A stretch of DNA of 64,000 nucleotides from Rhytidiadelphus loreus. Lineage: Eukaryota; Streptophyta; Bryopsida; Hypnales; Hylocomiaceae. The translations under genes and the position numbers were made by a program. Positions 24,926 to 37,389 of the stretch are shown piece by piece. The DNA lies in assembly GCA_947034895.1 (NCBI GenBank), contig OX344765.1, positions 4,469,001 to 4,533,000 of the forward strand, written 5' to 3'. Position 1 is the first letter of the stretch; each line of letters begins with the position of its first letter. The notes under the pieces are model-generated. The model saw only the letters and a list, made by a program, of their open reading frames with translations, ran no database searches and had not been told where the DNA came from.

Positions 24926-25460
24926 CGCTTGCAGTTACATCACCTTTTCTATCTGTCCATTCCATGCATGCAACTCCCACATTAGCAACTGGTTGGATAG
25001 ATGGTTACACAAAGGAGAAGAGATTCATACATCAATAGCTTCACCACGCTTGCAATTACATTCCACATTAGCCTCGCACTAGACATATTAATACCACTTC
25101 ACCATAATCTCCATGACCTTGTCTAGCTAGAAAACATGAACATGTCTGCAATTGGTTACTCTTTGACAACAGGGATTGTACACAACAAGAGCAGCAGCAG
25201 CTGCAGCGACAAGAAAAAAAATTGAACTCTCTCTCTATATGTGTGTTCACCACGCTACCAGTTACATCAACTTTTCAGCCTGTCCACTCCATTCCATGCG
25301 ACACTACATTTGACACATACTACTGACGTACACTGGAATTATGAATACCACTTTGCCTGAGGTCGATGGCCATGACATTGTCCGGACAACATGAACAGGT
25401 CTAGAATTGGTTAGACAGTACGCTTCGACAGCAGAGATTGTCACTTCCAATCACTACAGA
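24926..25460 (+). repeat. Diverged tandem triplication upstream of the DREB gene
   Basis: Three copies start near 24926 (CGCTTGCAGTTACATCACC), 25045 (CGCTTGCAATTACATTCC) and 25251 (CGCTACCAGTTACATCAAC). The second and third also share AATACCACTTCACC / AATACCACTTTGCC, CCATGACCTTGTC / CCATGACATTGTC, AACATGAACATGTCT / AACATGAACAGGTCT, AATTGGTTA and GACAACAGGGATTGT / GACAGCAGAGATTGT. They lie in the putative promoter or 5' UTR intron of the DREB gene. No coding potential. Confidence 0.6.
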
Positions 25461-28400
25461 TGGACACCACAGACTTGACAGCAGAGACCCTCGATCCTAC
25501 ATAACAAAAAATTTATTGCATCATCTTAACAATTATTTTCGTAGTTAAATTTATACCAGGATTCTCAAGCAAGATAGATCATGTTGCACGTACTCAAATT
25601 GGCAAGAAAACATCATATCATACATAATAAAAAAAATTAATTGCATCATCAAGGGAGTCTTAGTACCTCGTAAGGAAGGGATGTGGCGAGGACAGGCCCA
25701 GGCCCATTATGCATTGCGGTGAACGAAGCAGCAATCCAACTCGCCGGTTTTGCTCCCATATGAGGGGTTCTTATTGGCACCACTCTTCTTCTAAGTATCA
25801 TGTCAGAAGCTGTGGCTTGGAAAGCGTGAGAATGAAGTCACAGCCAGCTCGAGATAGTTGCTTGAATGAATATTTCCGATGTGATCTATCTGCCAAATGC
25901 AACCATTGTACTCCTCAACAAGTCAATCCATGCCAGTCTACACGATTGAAGTCTCAATGCAGGCACTCAGCATGTGGCACCATCCTGCTCAGCTTCTAAA
26001 TTTCCAGCTTACAAAATTGGCCATACTACTGCACTCTACGCTCTGTCGTCTCAACGTCCTGGCAATCAAACTGATTCAATTCCCCGAACAATCCTAGCCT
26101 GCTGAATTAAGCTTCAATCGACAAAATAATCGACAATCTTCAGGGTGGTGGTCCTCAAGAGGTACGAGACTTACAGCATCATCTGGAAGGAGAAACATTC
26201 TCCTGACTACTGAACTCTTATGATATTTTATGGAGCATGCATGACTATAAAATCCAACCTAAATGATTAATGATAGCTGAAATCGACGTCAATTCAGAAC
26301 CTACCAAGAGGCAAGTCACACAGGTGCCTCCATGTGGAGAACAGCTCCTGTTAATTAATACGATCAAGTAAATACAATTCTGCTTCGAACATATAAACTA
26401 CCCATGACAACACTCACAGGTAAAATTAAATAGATAAGTTATTAAAAATCACGAATAATGCTGCTGGCTTTGTATGATAGTGGTGACATTCTAACCACGA
26501 GGTGCACGAGGACGTGCACAGAGCTTAGTACAAGTCTCTCACATGAGTATCATAAATGAAGACTGAATCCTGCAACAAACGTCAAAATCGATCAAATGAA
26601 TACAGAGCTTGTACATCAGCACGTCGGGCACTTGAAATTGCCTCTGTTAATCCATTTGAGTCCTTGAGCAAACTTGAATATTAATACATGAAATTTACTG
26701 CGGCTGACCGAACTGCAGTAGCCAGTAAAGGTCACTGATTTATGTGACCTCCAAAAGCAAAACGTACTACTATTACAGACTACTACTGCAACGTAAAGCA
26801 AAATTCCCTGCTTTTTCAGGACAAGAAGTTCCACCTAAAGTAATGACTGTACCAATTGATAGTATGTGTGACACAGTTGCAGAGAGGAGACTTGTGCATG
26901 TCATCGGCGTACAGCTAGACAGCTGGGTGACAATGCATTTCATATCTCCACTGAAATTGCAGTCGCAGTCATACTGAAAAAGTCATGTAACACTCTTTAC
27001 GAATTGTGTGGTACAAGATAGGGACTGACTGTAACGAGTGTTATGACCAATTCCAGGAGCATGGGGATTTTCCACGGCTCTAGATATGCAGCGTTGCTAG
27101 AAAGTGTTTAATCTAAGGTTCACTACTTCAATAGGAACCGACTCGAGGTTCAAAAGAAAGATAAAAAATAATATATGTCCCAATTAACCAATGTTTTTAG
27201 AATTCTGTCCAAAACGAGCTCCTACATTGGCAAGCCGTGAGTCAGGCTTCTTGCCACACATGAAACCTGTAATCAAATACACATTTGCAGATCCTCTACG
27301 AACTAACGAATATTGGTCACCAACTCGTTTTTAAGGTATTGAATGTTGATGCTCAGATTAGCAAACACAAGGCAATGAGAATCGTGCAGGACAACATATT
27401 TGCAAACCAAGGCTATCTCTTGGTATTCTACAGAAACCATGCCGACATGCGAACCGGTGGTACTCAACCAATCATTCAAAGTAATGTAAAATATGGAGCT
27501 TCCAGCTTGATGACAACTCGGGGTGCATTCTGATGAATCTACAGAATTTCTGATCGACAAGAATCGTACCTGCTGGGAGGCCCAAAGGCCAGCTGCTTGG
27601 TGTTTTCTTGCTCCACTCGTGTAGCTGCTACAAGCTGCCTCAGCAGGAAAAAGGCTCTGGCACAGCTTCAACTTCTCCGTCTCGTTTCGTCCGCCACCGT
27701 CTTGAATGATAGTCGAGAAGAATATGAAAAGGGGTGACTAACCCCACTTAAAGGTACGCTTACAACCAACACACACCGACAACTCTCTTTGAAATATTGA
27801 GTCATAACCTCGGCACTCGATCGTTCTATAGCAGACCTTGGAAAAAAGAGTGCAAACAGAGTGAAATTTTCTACTAGTGCAAAGAAAACACTCTGGCCAT
27901 TAATCCAGAAATACCGTCATCAGCTGCAATGAAGTGGATGAACGCTAGAATCTTTCAACTCCTGAAAGGGTGTCGAGAGATTCCCAAGATATGGAATTAG
28001 TGGCTTCCCCTAATAGACAGTGAAAAATCCAACGAGTAATTCAGAAAAAAGTGGCTGAATGTACTGGGTTTTTTCGGTTGTCCGAGAACCTAGCTGGATT
28101 GAGAAAGAGAGAGAGAGAGAGGTCCATTACGAAGAGATTGTAGAAGAGAAGGATTAGTGCATTACTCTATCCCACCCCCACTGAAGCCGATTTCCATTTT
28201 ATCCCATCAAATCAGATCACGCGCAGAATCGCAAACTCGTTAGCGTGTGCCAATCCTGCTCCCAATCCCCCATTTCAGGTTCGAAGGGTAATCGAAAGTA
28301 TTGGCCCATTCTACTGAGATCTGTAGGACTTACTTCAATCTCACATTCGTTTGCGAACGCGTGAGGTTCCTAATAACGATTTTGCGACGACCATTACTAA

Positions 28401-31400
28401 AGGTGGCGCCTTCGCAACAACTCCGATGTTGCCATAGCTAGAGCGAGCTGGGGCAGGACTTGGAGAAGGATGCACACTAGGGTTTATGGATATGAACGGA
28501 TAGCGTGTGAAATTTGGGGGAAGAAAGTGTGCGGCACAAAGTAGAGTCATCAATGCGGATCGATCTCAATGCCGGAGCGAGAAATGGCTCGGGGCCGCAT
28601 TCTATACCTCAAAATCTACTCAAATCTTGACCACTACCTCTCTGACTTCCCACTACGGGAGCCGCACTCAGTTGATTTCAAAACAACCTCCTGTCATGAG
28701 TATGATTGCAGCTGAGGAAAAAGCAAACAACGCAAAAAAGCAAAACTATGGACTAGGGTTTAGCTCGAAGCAAGAGAAAAGAAACAAGCTGGTGACTGCA
28801 TACAGGTGTGAGAAGGAGGAGGAGGAGACGAAGAAGACGAAGCGCCGCAGCCCAGAGTGGATGACGAACCCCGCAAGCCGCCTTGCGGAGCGCGAGGTCT
28901 GCCTCGGAGAGTGTGACGCGAAGGAAGGGAAAGAATTGGACGCACTGGCTGACTCCCTCCGTCCTTCTCAAGTGAAAAATGCTCTCTCCTGCACTCCTGG
29001 AGTGTTAATATGGCTCCCTTTTCATTAGCCCCCTTGCACAGACCAGACGAGGTGTCCGTCAAGGAGTGAGTTCTGGGTGGTCCTATCTTGCTCTCCCCAT
29101 ATCACCGACCACATATATAACTCCCTGGCTGTCTCGTTGCCATAAAGTGGCCCCAGCAGAGGTGCAGCAGCAACGCAGGCATTGAGGCAGGCAGGCCCCT
29201 GTTGCAAGCTGCTTAAATGGTCAATGCAGAAAACAGTAACTTATATCTTGTAAAGTGCAGCCTCTCGCCGGGGCCACCCCTGTCGCTTGCTCCCTTGATG
29301 ATGTCACCCCAAGCCAAAATCCTCGGCATCTCCACTCACGAATCCGCGTCCTGCTTGCGTGCGTTGCTAGCTAGCTAGCTAGCCCACTGTTGCAGCCGGT
29401 GGCTCCGGGGTCTCTCCGCCTCTCCGCCACTCCTGTGCCATCCCTCGACGCCAGATACACAACACAGACAGAACAATACTAACTTACTAAGTCTCAGTGT
29501 AAACCACGTACACAGCTTCCAACGGAATTCAATATTCCCTGCTGGATTTCGACGCTATCCGAATAGAATCTAAGAAGCGCCACATGCTGATCTTCATGGA
29601 AACTGCGTTGAAACGACTTGACCCAGCTTCGGAATCGAACGACATTCGTCACCGACCCATCTTGAGAGCATATCGGAAGGGATTCCGTCGACCACAACGT
29701 CGACAGCATAGATTCGAACAAGTGCCGACCAATGGAACTGAATCGGAAACATCTCGTATAACACAAGTGCATCGGGGTTTCAGACTAGTGGTCGATCAAC
29801 TCAAGATCCGCAAAGTCAACGTTTCAAAAACACGATTGTCAGTTGAAATCCAGTTGACAATTCACGTTTCTGACTACATTCGCTTCAAGCATAAAAGTGA
29901 TAACTTGCAATCAATAATATGTGAGTAGAGATTGCAGGCATTACTCACAATGATTCCATCAATCTTGATTATAGTTAATATTGATAGTGGTGTCTATATT
30001 AACCACACATTTGAGAAGATATGAGATTACATGTAAACTTCAATATACAGCACATTAAGAAATTTTGTTTCTTTTCACGATTTCAAAATATTTTATAAAT
30101 TTTAAGATTTTATCGTATAACTTAACAAATCTTATGAATAATTTGTAATAGTTAGGAAGTTTTAACCTCCAATATGTTTTAAACAACTCATTTTACGATG
30201 TTAAAATGTTGAGTTTATGAATAGAATTTATGATTTAAACAACAACTTTGATCAATTATATTGTTTTAATTTTATTTATAAATACAAATAAATTTTAAAA
30301 TATCTCAAACAAATTATTCTACATTGTCTTAAAATCATGAATAGAAACAAAATTTCTTAATGTGCAATATAATTAAGTGTTGATTTAACCTCATACTCCC
30401 CAAACGTGTGGCTTATATACACATCACATATATATTCTCAGACACGTTCATTCAAAAAGTCAACCTTCATGCACATATGCAGGAACGTCAATATCCACAA
30501 TGCTTGCTCAACAGTGCCTGATCTGAAATCGGTCTCCATGAGAGACGTCGCCAAACATGCCCGAGCTGCATCTCCAACCTGGATCAAGAACGAACTCAAG
30601 TTACAGATCGCTTTGGTCGGTACGATACTTGCAGAGACTGCATGCATGCTGCTTTAATTCGATGAGATTAAACGGCGCGGCGCGGGGCGCAGGGCCTGAT
30701 CGATCATGAGGAAGATGAATTTACAACATTCAAGCATCTGGAAACAGGGGCAACACTGAGATTGATCGATAGCGCGGGACTAAGCACACTAGTCTAGATG
30801 CAAGATTGCAGCAAGAGAAGACTTCGAAGGGTCGGCAGCTAGCTCATGGGTGTCATTATTGCCGCGACGTACGGTCAGCGAAGTGCCGACGATGGCATTG
30901 GACCACTGAAAGTACTGGAAAAGAGATCGAAAGTAAGTCTTACAACGTCTTAGCAGGCCGTCGATCAATCACTCAATCTTGTTGTGTATCGCAGTCAATT
31001 TCGACCTCGCGACACGCCGTTGTTGACAGGTGCAATGCATGCAGATAGCCTCCGTACTGTCACAGAGAACTGGAAACTGGAGCATGGAAACTGGAGCTAC
31101 AGAAGATATAAGTGGGAGCAGGAGCTATGATCAAATGCTCATGAAAATTGAGCGTGTACACGGTGCGAGCTGCTGAACCTGATTGACTCATGTGTACGCT
31201 CTATCCTCATGGGGCTGTTGTCGCCGGGTCTGCATGCTTGCTCGCTAGTTGCAAGCAAGCAAGCAATGAGCTCCCGTGCAGTCAACAGCTTCAATCGACA
31301 ATCTGTAATTCTTCCCCCTCTAAGACCAGACTGTCATGAGCTGTTGCGACTGAGAACAGCCCTGAGTCCAGGCTATCAATTTATACACCCGGGCGCAATC

Positions 31401-33560
31401 TAGCGATCGAGTTGTACAGCGGTATATTATATGATTCATGTTTGTGAACCTGGAGGTCCGGTAAAATTACCGGTGAAAAATTGAAGCCGCAGTTTGTAAG
31501 ACAGGAAAGTGTACCTAGAAGTCCGCACAGTCCACTACAAATCAAAGCGAGGGACGTTTGCGAACAAGAAAGTAGCACACCGACTACTGCTACAGTACTA
31601 CAGTATTCCGCCGGCCTCCGAAATATGTGAACATTGTGCGGCACCAGTTCAGTCCAGTCAACTGCAAGTTTTAAGGGAAATTCCGGGGCCCACTCCTGAA
31701 TAATGAAATTCCAGGAATCCCGGCCACGGTAAAATCCCCGGTAAGTGGTGGTGAAATCCGCGTCAAAATGAACCACGTGATTCACTTCATGCCCCACTAC
31801 AGTATTGGTTCCTTGATGCCCGAATCCACCTGGTGAGCAGCCAGACCGCAAGCTCTGTTCACTTGCCCCATGAAAAAAACGGTTAACCACCCGCACTCCC
31901 GGCCTCTCATTTCTAGCTCTTTTCGCACGCAAATTCGGAGAAAGTTACCACCTCGTCATGATGGGACCGTCCACAGCCCCATTTTTATTTTAGTTTCCTC
32001 CGACGCAAGCGACAGTTTACTATCACTTCGAGAGCGACACTTTCCTTAGACGCACGCGATCGAGTCTCATTGGACCAATCCACACCATTCTTCAGGAACA
32101 CTGTTTCCCTGCTCGGATTCGGCTTTCAAATCTGTTTAAGTTAGGTGGGGCAAGTGGTGATCCTGATGAAGCTCCCGATGAAGCTACTTACTTGATCCAT
32201 GAGTGCAGCCAGTTACCTGGAATGGATGAAGTCGAGTTTTAATACTAGGATTCCTTCCGTCATCGAAGACCACGTACATTCATTCAAAAGTGTCGTGGTG
32301 GTACTACAGTAACTGTCTGTCTCACGATTACCGAGCATCTCAACGATTTCATCCTAGAGCTCGTCCTTCGCTGACGCCCTCTTCACTCACTCACTCACTC
32401 TGCAATGGAGAATTCTTATTTCATTAATTATTCCCTGCAATAAACTTTTATATCGCTCCCTGAGCACAGCATCGCTCTTGGAAAATGAAACCTTTGCAAT
32501 TGGATCCCATTCCTCCTTCCAAGGGACTGACCCCCTTTCCAACACGAAACGAGACTGAAATGAAATGAAATGAAACCCCCCTTCCAACCAGTTGGCCTTT
32601 GTGATTGCTACGAGACAGCCTGCGAGACGGACAGATCAATCATCCTTCCTGTCATCGATCACCCTTCAGTTGCGTGGGCTCCTCCTCGCTCCGTCAAGGA
32701 GAAAAGAGAAAAAAAAAAAAACGGAATTATCAATTATATGAAATATAGAAGTTTGTTTGTGTGCCAGCCCCTGGAATATTGGAATGGGAATGTTCGGTCC
32801 CCAGCACTGCATGCAGAAGACGCTCCCCATTGTCAGGAAGAAAGCCCGTGAATTCGTGACGTTGAATTTATTTTTCTCTTCCAGTTCAGTTTGATTGATT
32901 GCGGTCGGTGTGCTAGAAGTTACTTAACTTACTCTGCTGGAGTGCAGTGAGTGCAGTGGAGTGCAGTGACGGAAGTGCGGGGTCAGTCATTTTTTTTTGT
33001 TTACGTTAAAATCCTTGGACGGCATGATATTTCTCTCTCTCTCTCAACACTCTCTCTCTCTCTCTCCCCTGCAAGGACTTCCCAGTCAGATTTTGCAATG
33101 AATGGGGTCCTCGAATCAGCAATAATGTTTAATAGATGAATGGACTGGTGACAGCATAACAGTAGCACAAAGGACAAGCAGGCCACGTGGACCGTGGACA
33201 CGTTGGAGTGTGTTGTAAGGCTCACCTTCACCCTCAAAGGTCGGAGCCTATGACTATCCAGTCAAGCTTCAAATTCCGCCCCGCTCTTAGGCTACTCATG
33301 GCTTCTAGAATCTAGACTAACTTCTAGACTGGCCACAGGCAGGACAGGGAAGAGAGAGCTCATCCCGGGGCGAACTTCTGTGAAACCCGCCATGATGATG
33401 GGAAAAAATGAAAAAAATAACAACTTTACCTTGGCGGGTAAAACTGTAAAAAAAAAATTTGACCCTGTTTCGTAAGTGGTCAATTCTGTACTTCTGGAAC
33501 CATCGATGCGGAATTTCGTTAAAATGGCACCACTTCACAAACTTTGGCACCGGCATTTAA
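25461..33560. other. Long gene-poor upstream region of the DREB gene
   Basis: About 8 kb without a convincing coding gene. It is GC-balanced to about 29.9 kb, very AT-rich at 29.94-30.40 kb, then balanced again to 33.5 kb, so it looks like regulatory or UTR sequence rather than transposon-rich heterochromatin. Simple repeats: GAGAGAGA near 28108, a GCTAGC-type (CTAG)n at 29366-29383, and (TC)n at about 33030-33067. Open frames at 28507-29028 (+) and 31381-31932 (-) are the longest but show no recognised family. A 5' leader exon of the DREB gene may lie here but cannot be placed. Confidence 0.4.
31381..31932 (-). other. Orphan 183-codon open frame, coding status doubtful
   Basis: Uninterrupted frame starting MRAKRARNERPG. 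It includes GHEVNHVVHFD, which fits the minimal HExxH zinc-metalloprotease pattern, and a hydrophobic cysteine-rich stretch near the C terminus (TVAVVGVLLSCSQTSLALIC). I recognise no family, and there is no third zinc ligand in a typical spacing. HExxH alone is weak evidence because short motifs occur by chance. Confidence 0.2.
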
Positions 33561-34010
33561 GGTTTAGACCATGTGGTCTGAAATCTATACCTGTCCTAGA
33601 TGGCACTATTATGGTTTAAACCATGTGGTCTGAAATCTACACCCGTCCTAGATGGCACTTTTGTGGTTTAGAGTTTAAACCATGTGGTCTGAAATCTACA
33701 TCCGTCCTAGATGACACTTTTGTGGTTTAAACCATGTGGTTTGAAATCTATATCCGTCCTAGGTGGCACTTTTGTGGTTTAGAGTTTAGACCACGTGGTT
33801 TGAAATCTATATCCGTCCTAGGTGGCACTTTTGTGGTTTAGACCACACGGTTTGAAATCTGTATCCATCGTAGATGGCACTTTTGTGGTTTGAACTCTGT
33901 TGTCTGAAATCTATACTTGTCCTAGATGGCACTTTTGTTGTGTAGACCACACAATTTGAAATCTATACTAGTCCTAGATGGCACCTTTGTGGTTTAGACC
34001 GCAATGTCTA
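33561..34010 (+). repeat. Minisatellite of about 52-59 bp units with palindromic cores
   Basis: Eight units and a partial ninth. Each carries a form of GGTTTAAACCATGTGGT, then CTGAAATCTA, GTCCTAGATGGCAC and TTTTGTGG. Two unit lengths occur because some copies have an extra TTTAGAG. The 5' core GGTTTAAACC is a perfect palindrome and the next is ACCAYGTGGT; in the copy near 33790 it is ACCACGTGGT, a perfect palindrome containing the G-box CACGTG. No ORF crosses it. Confidence 0.85.
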
Positions 34011-34724
34011 AAAATGGCATATGGAATATTGTCATTTTAACAAAATTTGCTATAACCTTTATTGTCAATATCTTGAATTCCTTGATTTCAAGTATGAATT
34101 CAAATTTTTCTAAATCTTACAATTCATGGCAAAATAATAATAAGTTCTTGAATATTTTCCAAAGAGAGAAATTGGGAATTGGGCTTCACAAAACTAGATG
34201 AGGTCTAGATAGCCTTGGCCCTATATACTAGCTCCATTTGTTGTTGATTAGCTATATATGAATGAAATACTTTTATCCTTACTAAGTATGAATGAAATAA
34301 ATTTATTTGTATATTTCAAATATGAAATCATATCTCTTCTATCAGCTATAAAATTTTCAAACGTCTTTATAAAAATCAAAATTACCTCTTACTAGTGAAT
34401 AAGGTTTGCCAAGCACCACTTTTAGTTTGCAAAGTCAAAGCACTATTCATTGATCAATTCTACATGCCTTGACTGCACAAACTTTGTAATTGAGCGTAGA
34501 GCAAGCCCCATGGCCCAGTTCAATGAGATTTTTGCTTCTCCTTTAGGCTACCTCCTAACCTCCTAGACCAAGAGACGTCAATTATATGATGACATCTATG
34601 AATAGCCCAAATATCCAAAGTTGTGAAGATGTATTATAAAATGAAACTCACTTCTAGTTCAAAATTTCACTTTTTTTGAATTCTTATTATTGTTGGATCT
34701 ATTGAACCTGTTGATATAAACTGC

Positions 34725-35691
34725 TTAACCCTTAAGGACCAAAGTCCCCTCGGGGGACTTTGGGGATTTTAGGCAGGCTCATTCATGTTGGTGTTGCAGC
34801 TTGATTTTCTGAAACTTTTTGAGTGCGTGCAGTTAGTCACGAGCTTCGCATACATAAAAATTTCATAGAAGTCCGAGTTGTTCTGTAGAAGTTATGGCCA
34901 TTTTTCCGCCAAAAGTTATTCTTTGGGCAGCTAGGGCAGGGGAATATGTGTTTGACTGTGTAGGGGTAGCACAAGTGGGCAAGAGGACAAGAGAGGGGAG
35001 GGCAGTAGGTTTGAAGTGCAAACCCGGGTTTTGGAAAGTTGGGCTTTAATGTTGGGGTTTGGGCTGTTAAGAACATCTTGGGTCCCTTTCTACAAGTGTT
35101 GCCAAGTTTGGGAACTTCTTTGCAAACAGTTGCAAACTTCAAAAGGTCATAGAAATCTCAGATTTTCATATTTATCATAAAACATTTTTCTAGCTTGTCA
35201 AATATAAATATGTCTTTCTATCCACTGTTCGGATTTTCAATATCTCAAAGTATGTGGTGGGAAAACTGATTCGAAGATGACCTAGTGCATTGTCAATTTC
35301 TGGGACATTGTGGCATTGCAAGATTTTTTTGGAGGTGTTAGGTGTGTTGGATTGCTTTGAAAATTGGTATGCATATGCCTAACTTTAATACCTATAAGAA
35401 AAAAATTTAACTTTATGCTGTGTAGTGCAAAAAAATTGAGCATGAGGCGGTCAAAGCCATCTGAAATTATGGGGCATAGTGAAAAGAAAAGAAAAAGTGA
35501 CTTTGAATGCAAATATCTCTCTATCCGTACGATGTTTACCACACCCTCTCATACAAGTCCACTTCAAGATCTTACGGTTACATTTTCTAAAAAAACATTT
35601 TCAAAACATTGACACATTGTAAATGATCGCAGCAAAAATGGCAGTTTTCAGTGATTTTGGACCCAAAAATGGCTCAGTCTTTAGGGATTAA
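34725..35691 (+). mobile_element. TTAA-flanked non-autonomous element, copy b
   Basis: Left TTAA at 34725-34728 is followed by CCCTTAAGGACCAAAG. On the right, GTCTTTAGGGA precedes TTAA at 35688-35691, so the inverted ends read CCCTTAAGGACC and TCCCTAAAGACT. The body is about 959 bp. Just inside the left end is a hairpin (CAAAGTCCCC - TCG - GGGGACTTTG, about 34739-34762). No transposase frame. The pairing of these two ends is inferred. Confidence 0.5.
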
Positions 35692-35869
35692 TTTTGAAAT
35701 TTGCAAGCATCATAGACTCATAGTGCACGATTTATTATTTATTCTTTTATATAATGAACTATCTTAGACAAAGTACAATTAAACATAAGTCATATCCATA
35801 AATGAAATTGTTTGATATTCTAAATGCTTGATTTTGAGGATTCTAGGTTAACAAGACACAACTTGCTTT

Positions 35870-36080
35870 TTCAAGTATAAAATTAATTCATTAGTTTACT
35901 TTTTTTTTGCTCAAAAATTCATTTTTTCCCTATTTCCGCCCAGCTGAACCTGCAATGATAGTGGCACAAGAACCGAAATTTATGAGTAAATATTTTTTTT
36001 TAGTTTTTAATCTTAAAAAAATTATTTAAAAAAAAAATCGCGATTTCTGACTGTTTCGGCGAGCATATGCTGAAATTCAC
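35870..36080 (+). repeat. Partial relative of the 36 kb inverted-repeat elements
   Basis: TTTTTCCCTATTTCCGCCCA, CTGAACCTGCAATGATAGTG, GGCACAAGAACCGAAATTTA and ATGAGTAAAT parallel the interior of the next element (CCCCCTATTTCCGCCCGCCT, GAATTTGCAATGGCAGCA, AGAAATCGAAATTAATGAAT). Terminal repeats are not visible, so this is a truncated copy. Confidence 0.55.
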
Positions 36081-36138
36081 ACAAACTAACAATGCACTGC
36101 AACGATAATTGTCAATCAACCTATTCCACTGATAATAG

Positions 36139-36501
36139 CATTAGAGAAAAAATGAAGCCTCCAGAAGGATGCTCCAACAACCCATTAAAGACCCTAAAAT
36201 TTGCTTTTTTTTTGCAAAAAAATTGTTTTCCCCCTATTTCCGCCCGCCTGAATTTGCAATGGCAGCAACACAGAAATCGAAATTAATGAATAAAAAATTG
36301 TTTAAAAAAAAAAAAAAAGAATCCAAGCTGAAATAAATTAAATTTTTTATTTTTTTAAATTGCAAAAACTAGCAGATTTTGAGATATTCACCTTGGCTGA
36401 CACCAAAGGTGCGGCACTTTTTGGGGTGACAGACCAAGCTTGAAATAGATTGGTCTGTCACCACGAGGCAGCCCTCTAAAGGCCTCATTTTTTCTCTAAT
36501 G
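36139..36501 (+). mobile_element. 363 bp MITE-like element with long inverted ends, copy 1
   Basis: It starts CATTAGAGAAAAAATGAAGC and ends with the inverse form, GGCCTCATTTTTTCTCTAATG. The ~24 bp terminal inverted repeat continues as CCTCC/CCTTTAGAGG. No ORF. Interior carries TTTTCCCCCTATTTCCGCC. Target duplication is not clear from the flanks, so the superfamily is not assigned. Confidence 0.75.
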
Positions 36502-36822
36502 ACTTCTCATGTCCCTTTCTAGCGACCCTCCTAAGGCTTCAAAATTTCTCTAATATTAAAATACTTTAAAATCGTTGATTGTCATAAAAAAAGTTCTTGA
36601 TACGTTATAAGTTTAGACAATTAAAACTACATTTGGTGAATTCATACTTTATTATAATTAAAAGATGAAGTTGTTTGACACACCAACATAGACTAAAGTT
36701 GTAGTGGAGATAGATTTTTTGGGTACCCAAATTGTAACTTACTGTAATCAAATATTCTATTGATGGATTTTTTAGCAAATTATATAAAATATAATATTTA
36801 GATTTGGAGACATGTTTGCATT

Positions 36823-37192
36823 CATTAGAGAAAAAATGAGGCCTCCGTAGAGCTTCTCCAGTAGCAGTTGAACAATCCTCCCATCTTTTTTATTTGGCAA
36901 AAAAAGTTTTTTTCCCCTAAAATCGCTCACCTCAAACCTGCAGTTTTCAATACTGCCAGTGGCATAGGAACCTAGTTTTACATTTTTTTTTCCTCAAAAA
37001 AAAAAATTAGTCGCAAAAAAACTAAAATAAATAAATAAGTAAATTTTAGTCGCTGGGACTAATCGCTCCAACGATATTCATCCAAGTTGACTTTCCTTTG
37101 CAGCTAGATTCCGGTCAGGGACTACTTTGATACAATAACCTTGTTTGGTCACTCCAGAGCACCCCTTTGGAGGCCTCATTTTTTCTCTAATG
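36823..37192 (+). mobile_element. 370 bp MITE-like element with long inverted ends, copy 2
   Basis: Same termini as the element 320 bp upstream: it starts CATTAGAGAAAAAATGAGGC and ends with the inverse form through CTCTAATG, with GGCCTCC immediately inside both ends. The interior is related to copy 1 only in the first ~150 bp (AAAAAGTTTTTTTCCCCTAA, ACCTGCAGTTTTC, GGCATAGGAACC), so the two are diverged insertions, not one recent duplication. Confidence 0.75.
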
Positions 37193-37389
37193 TATCTACT
37201 ATTCAAAATTTGAATTTTCCTCAAAAGTATATTCATAAAATCTAAAAATGTAAAGAATTTAAATTTTAGAAATATCAAAAATGGAATTCTTTTTTCTACA
37301 TTTTGTCCGAAAGACCAAAACCCTTTAAAATTGCATAACGATTTTCTTGATATTGTAATGCAACACTAAAATTCAAAATATTATTATTT

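Noticed and set aside
28507..29062. Overlapping frames of 173 (+) and 100 (-) codons
   Set aside because: Composition is dominated by Lys/Glu on one strand and Leu/Ser on the other from a purine-rich tract; no domain and no continuity with neighbouring sequence.
33031..33067. (TC)n tract as a promoter Y-patch
   Set aside because: It is a simple repeat without any adjacent supported gene start, so no regulatory role is claimed.
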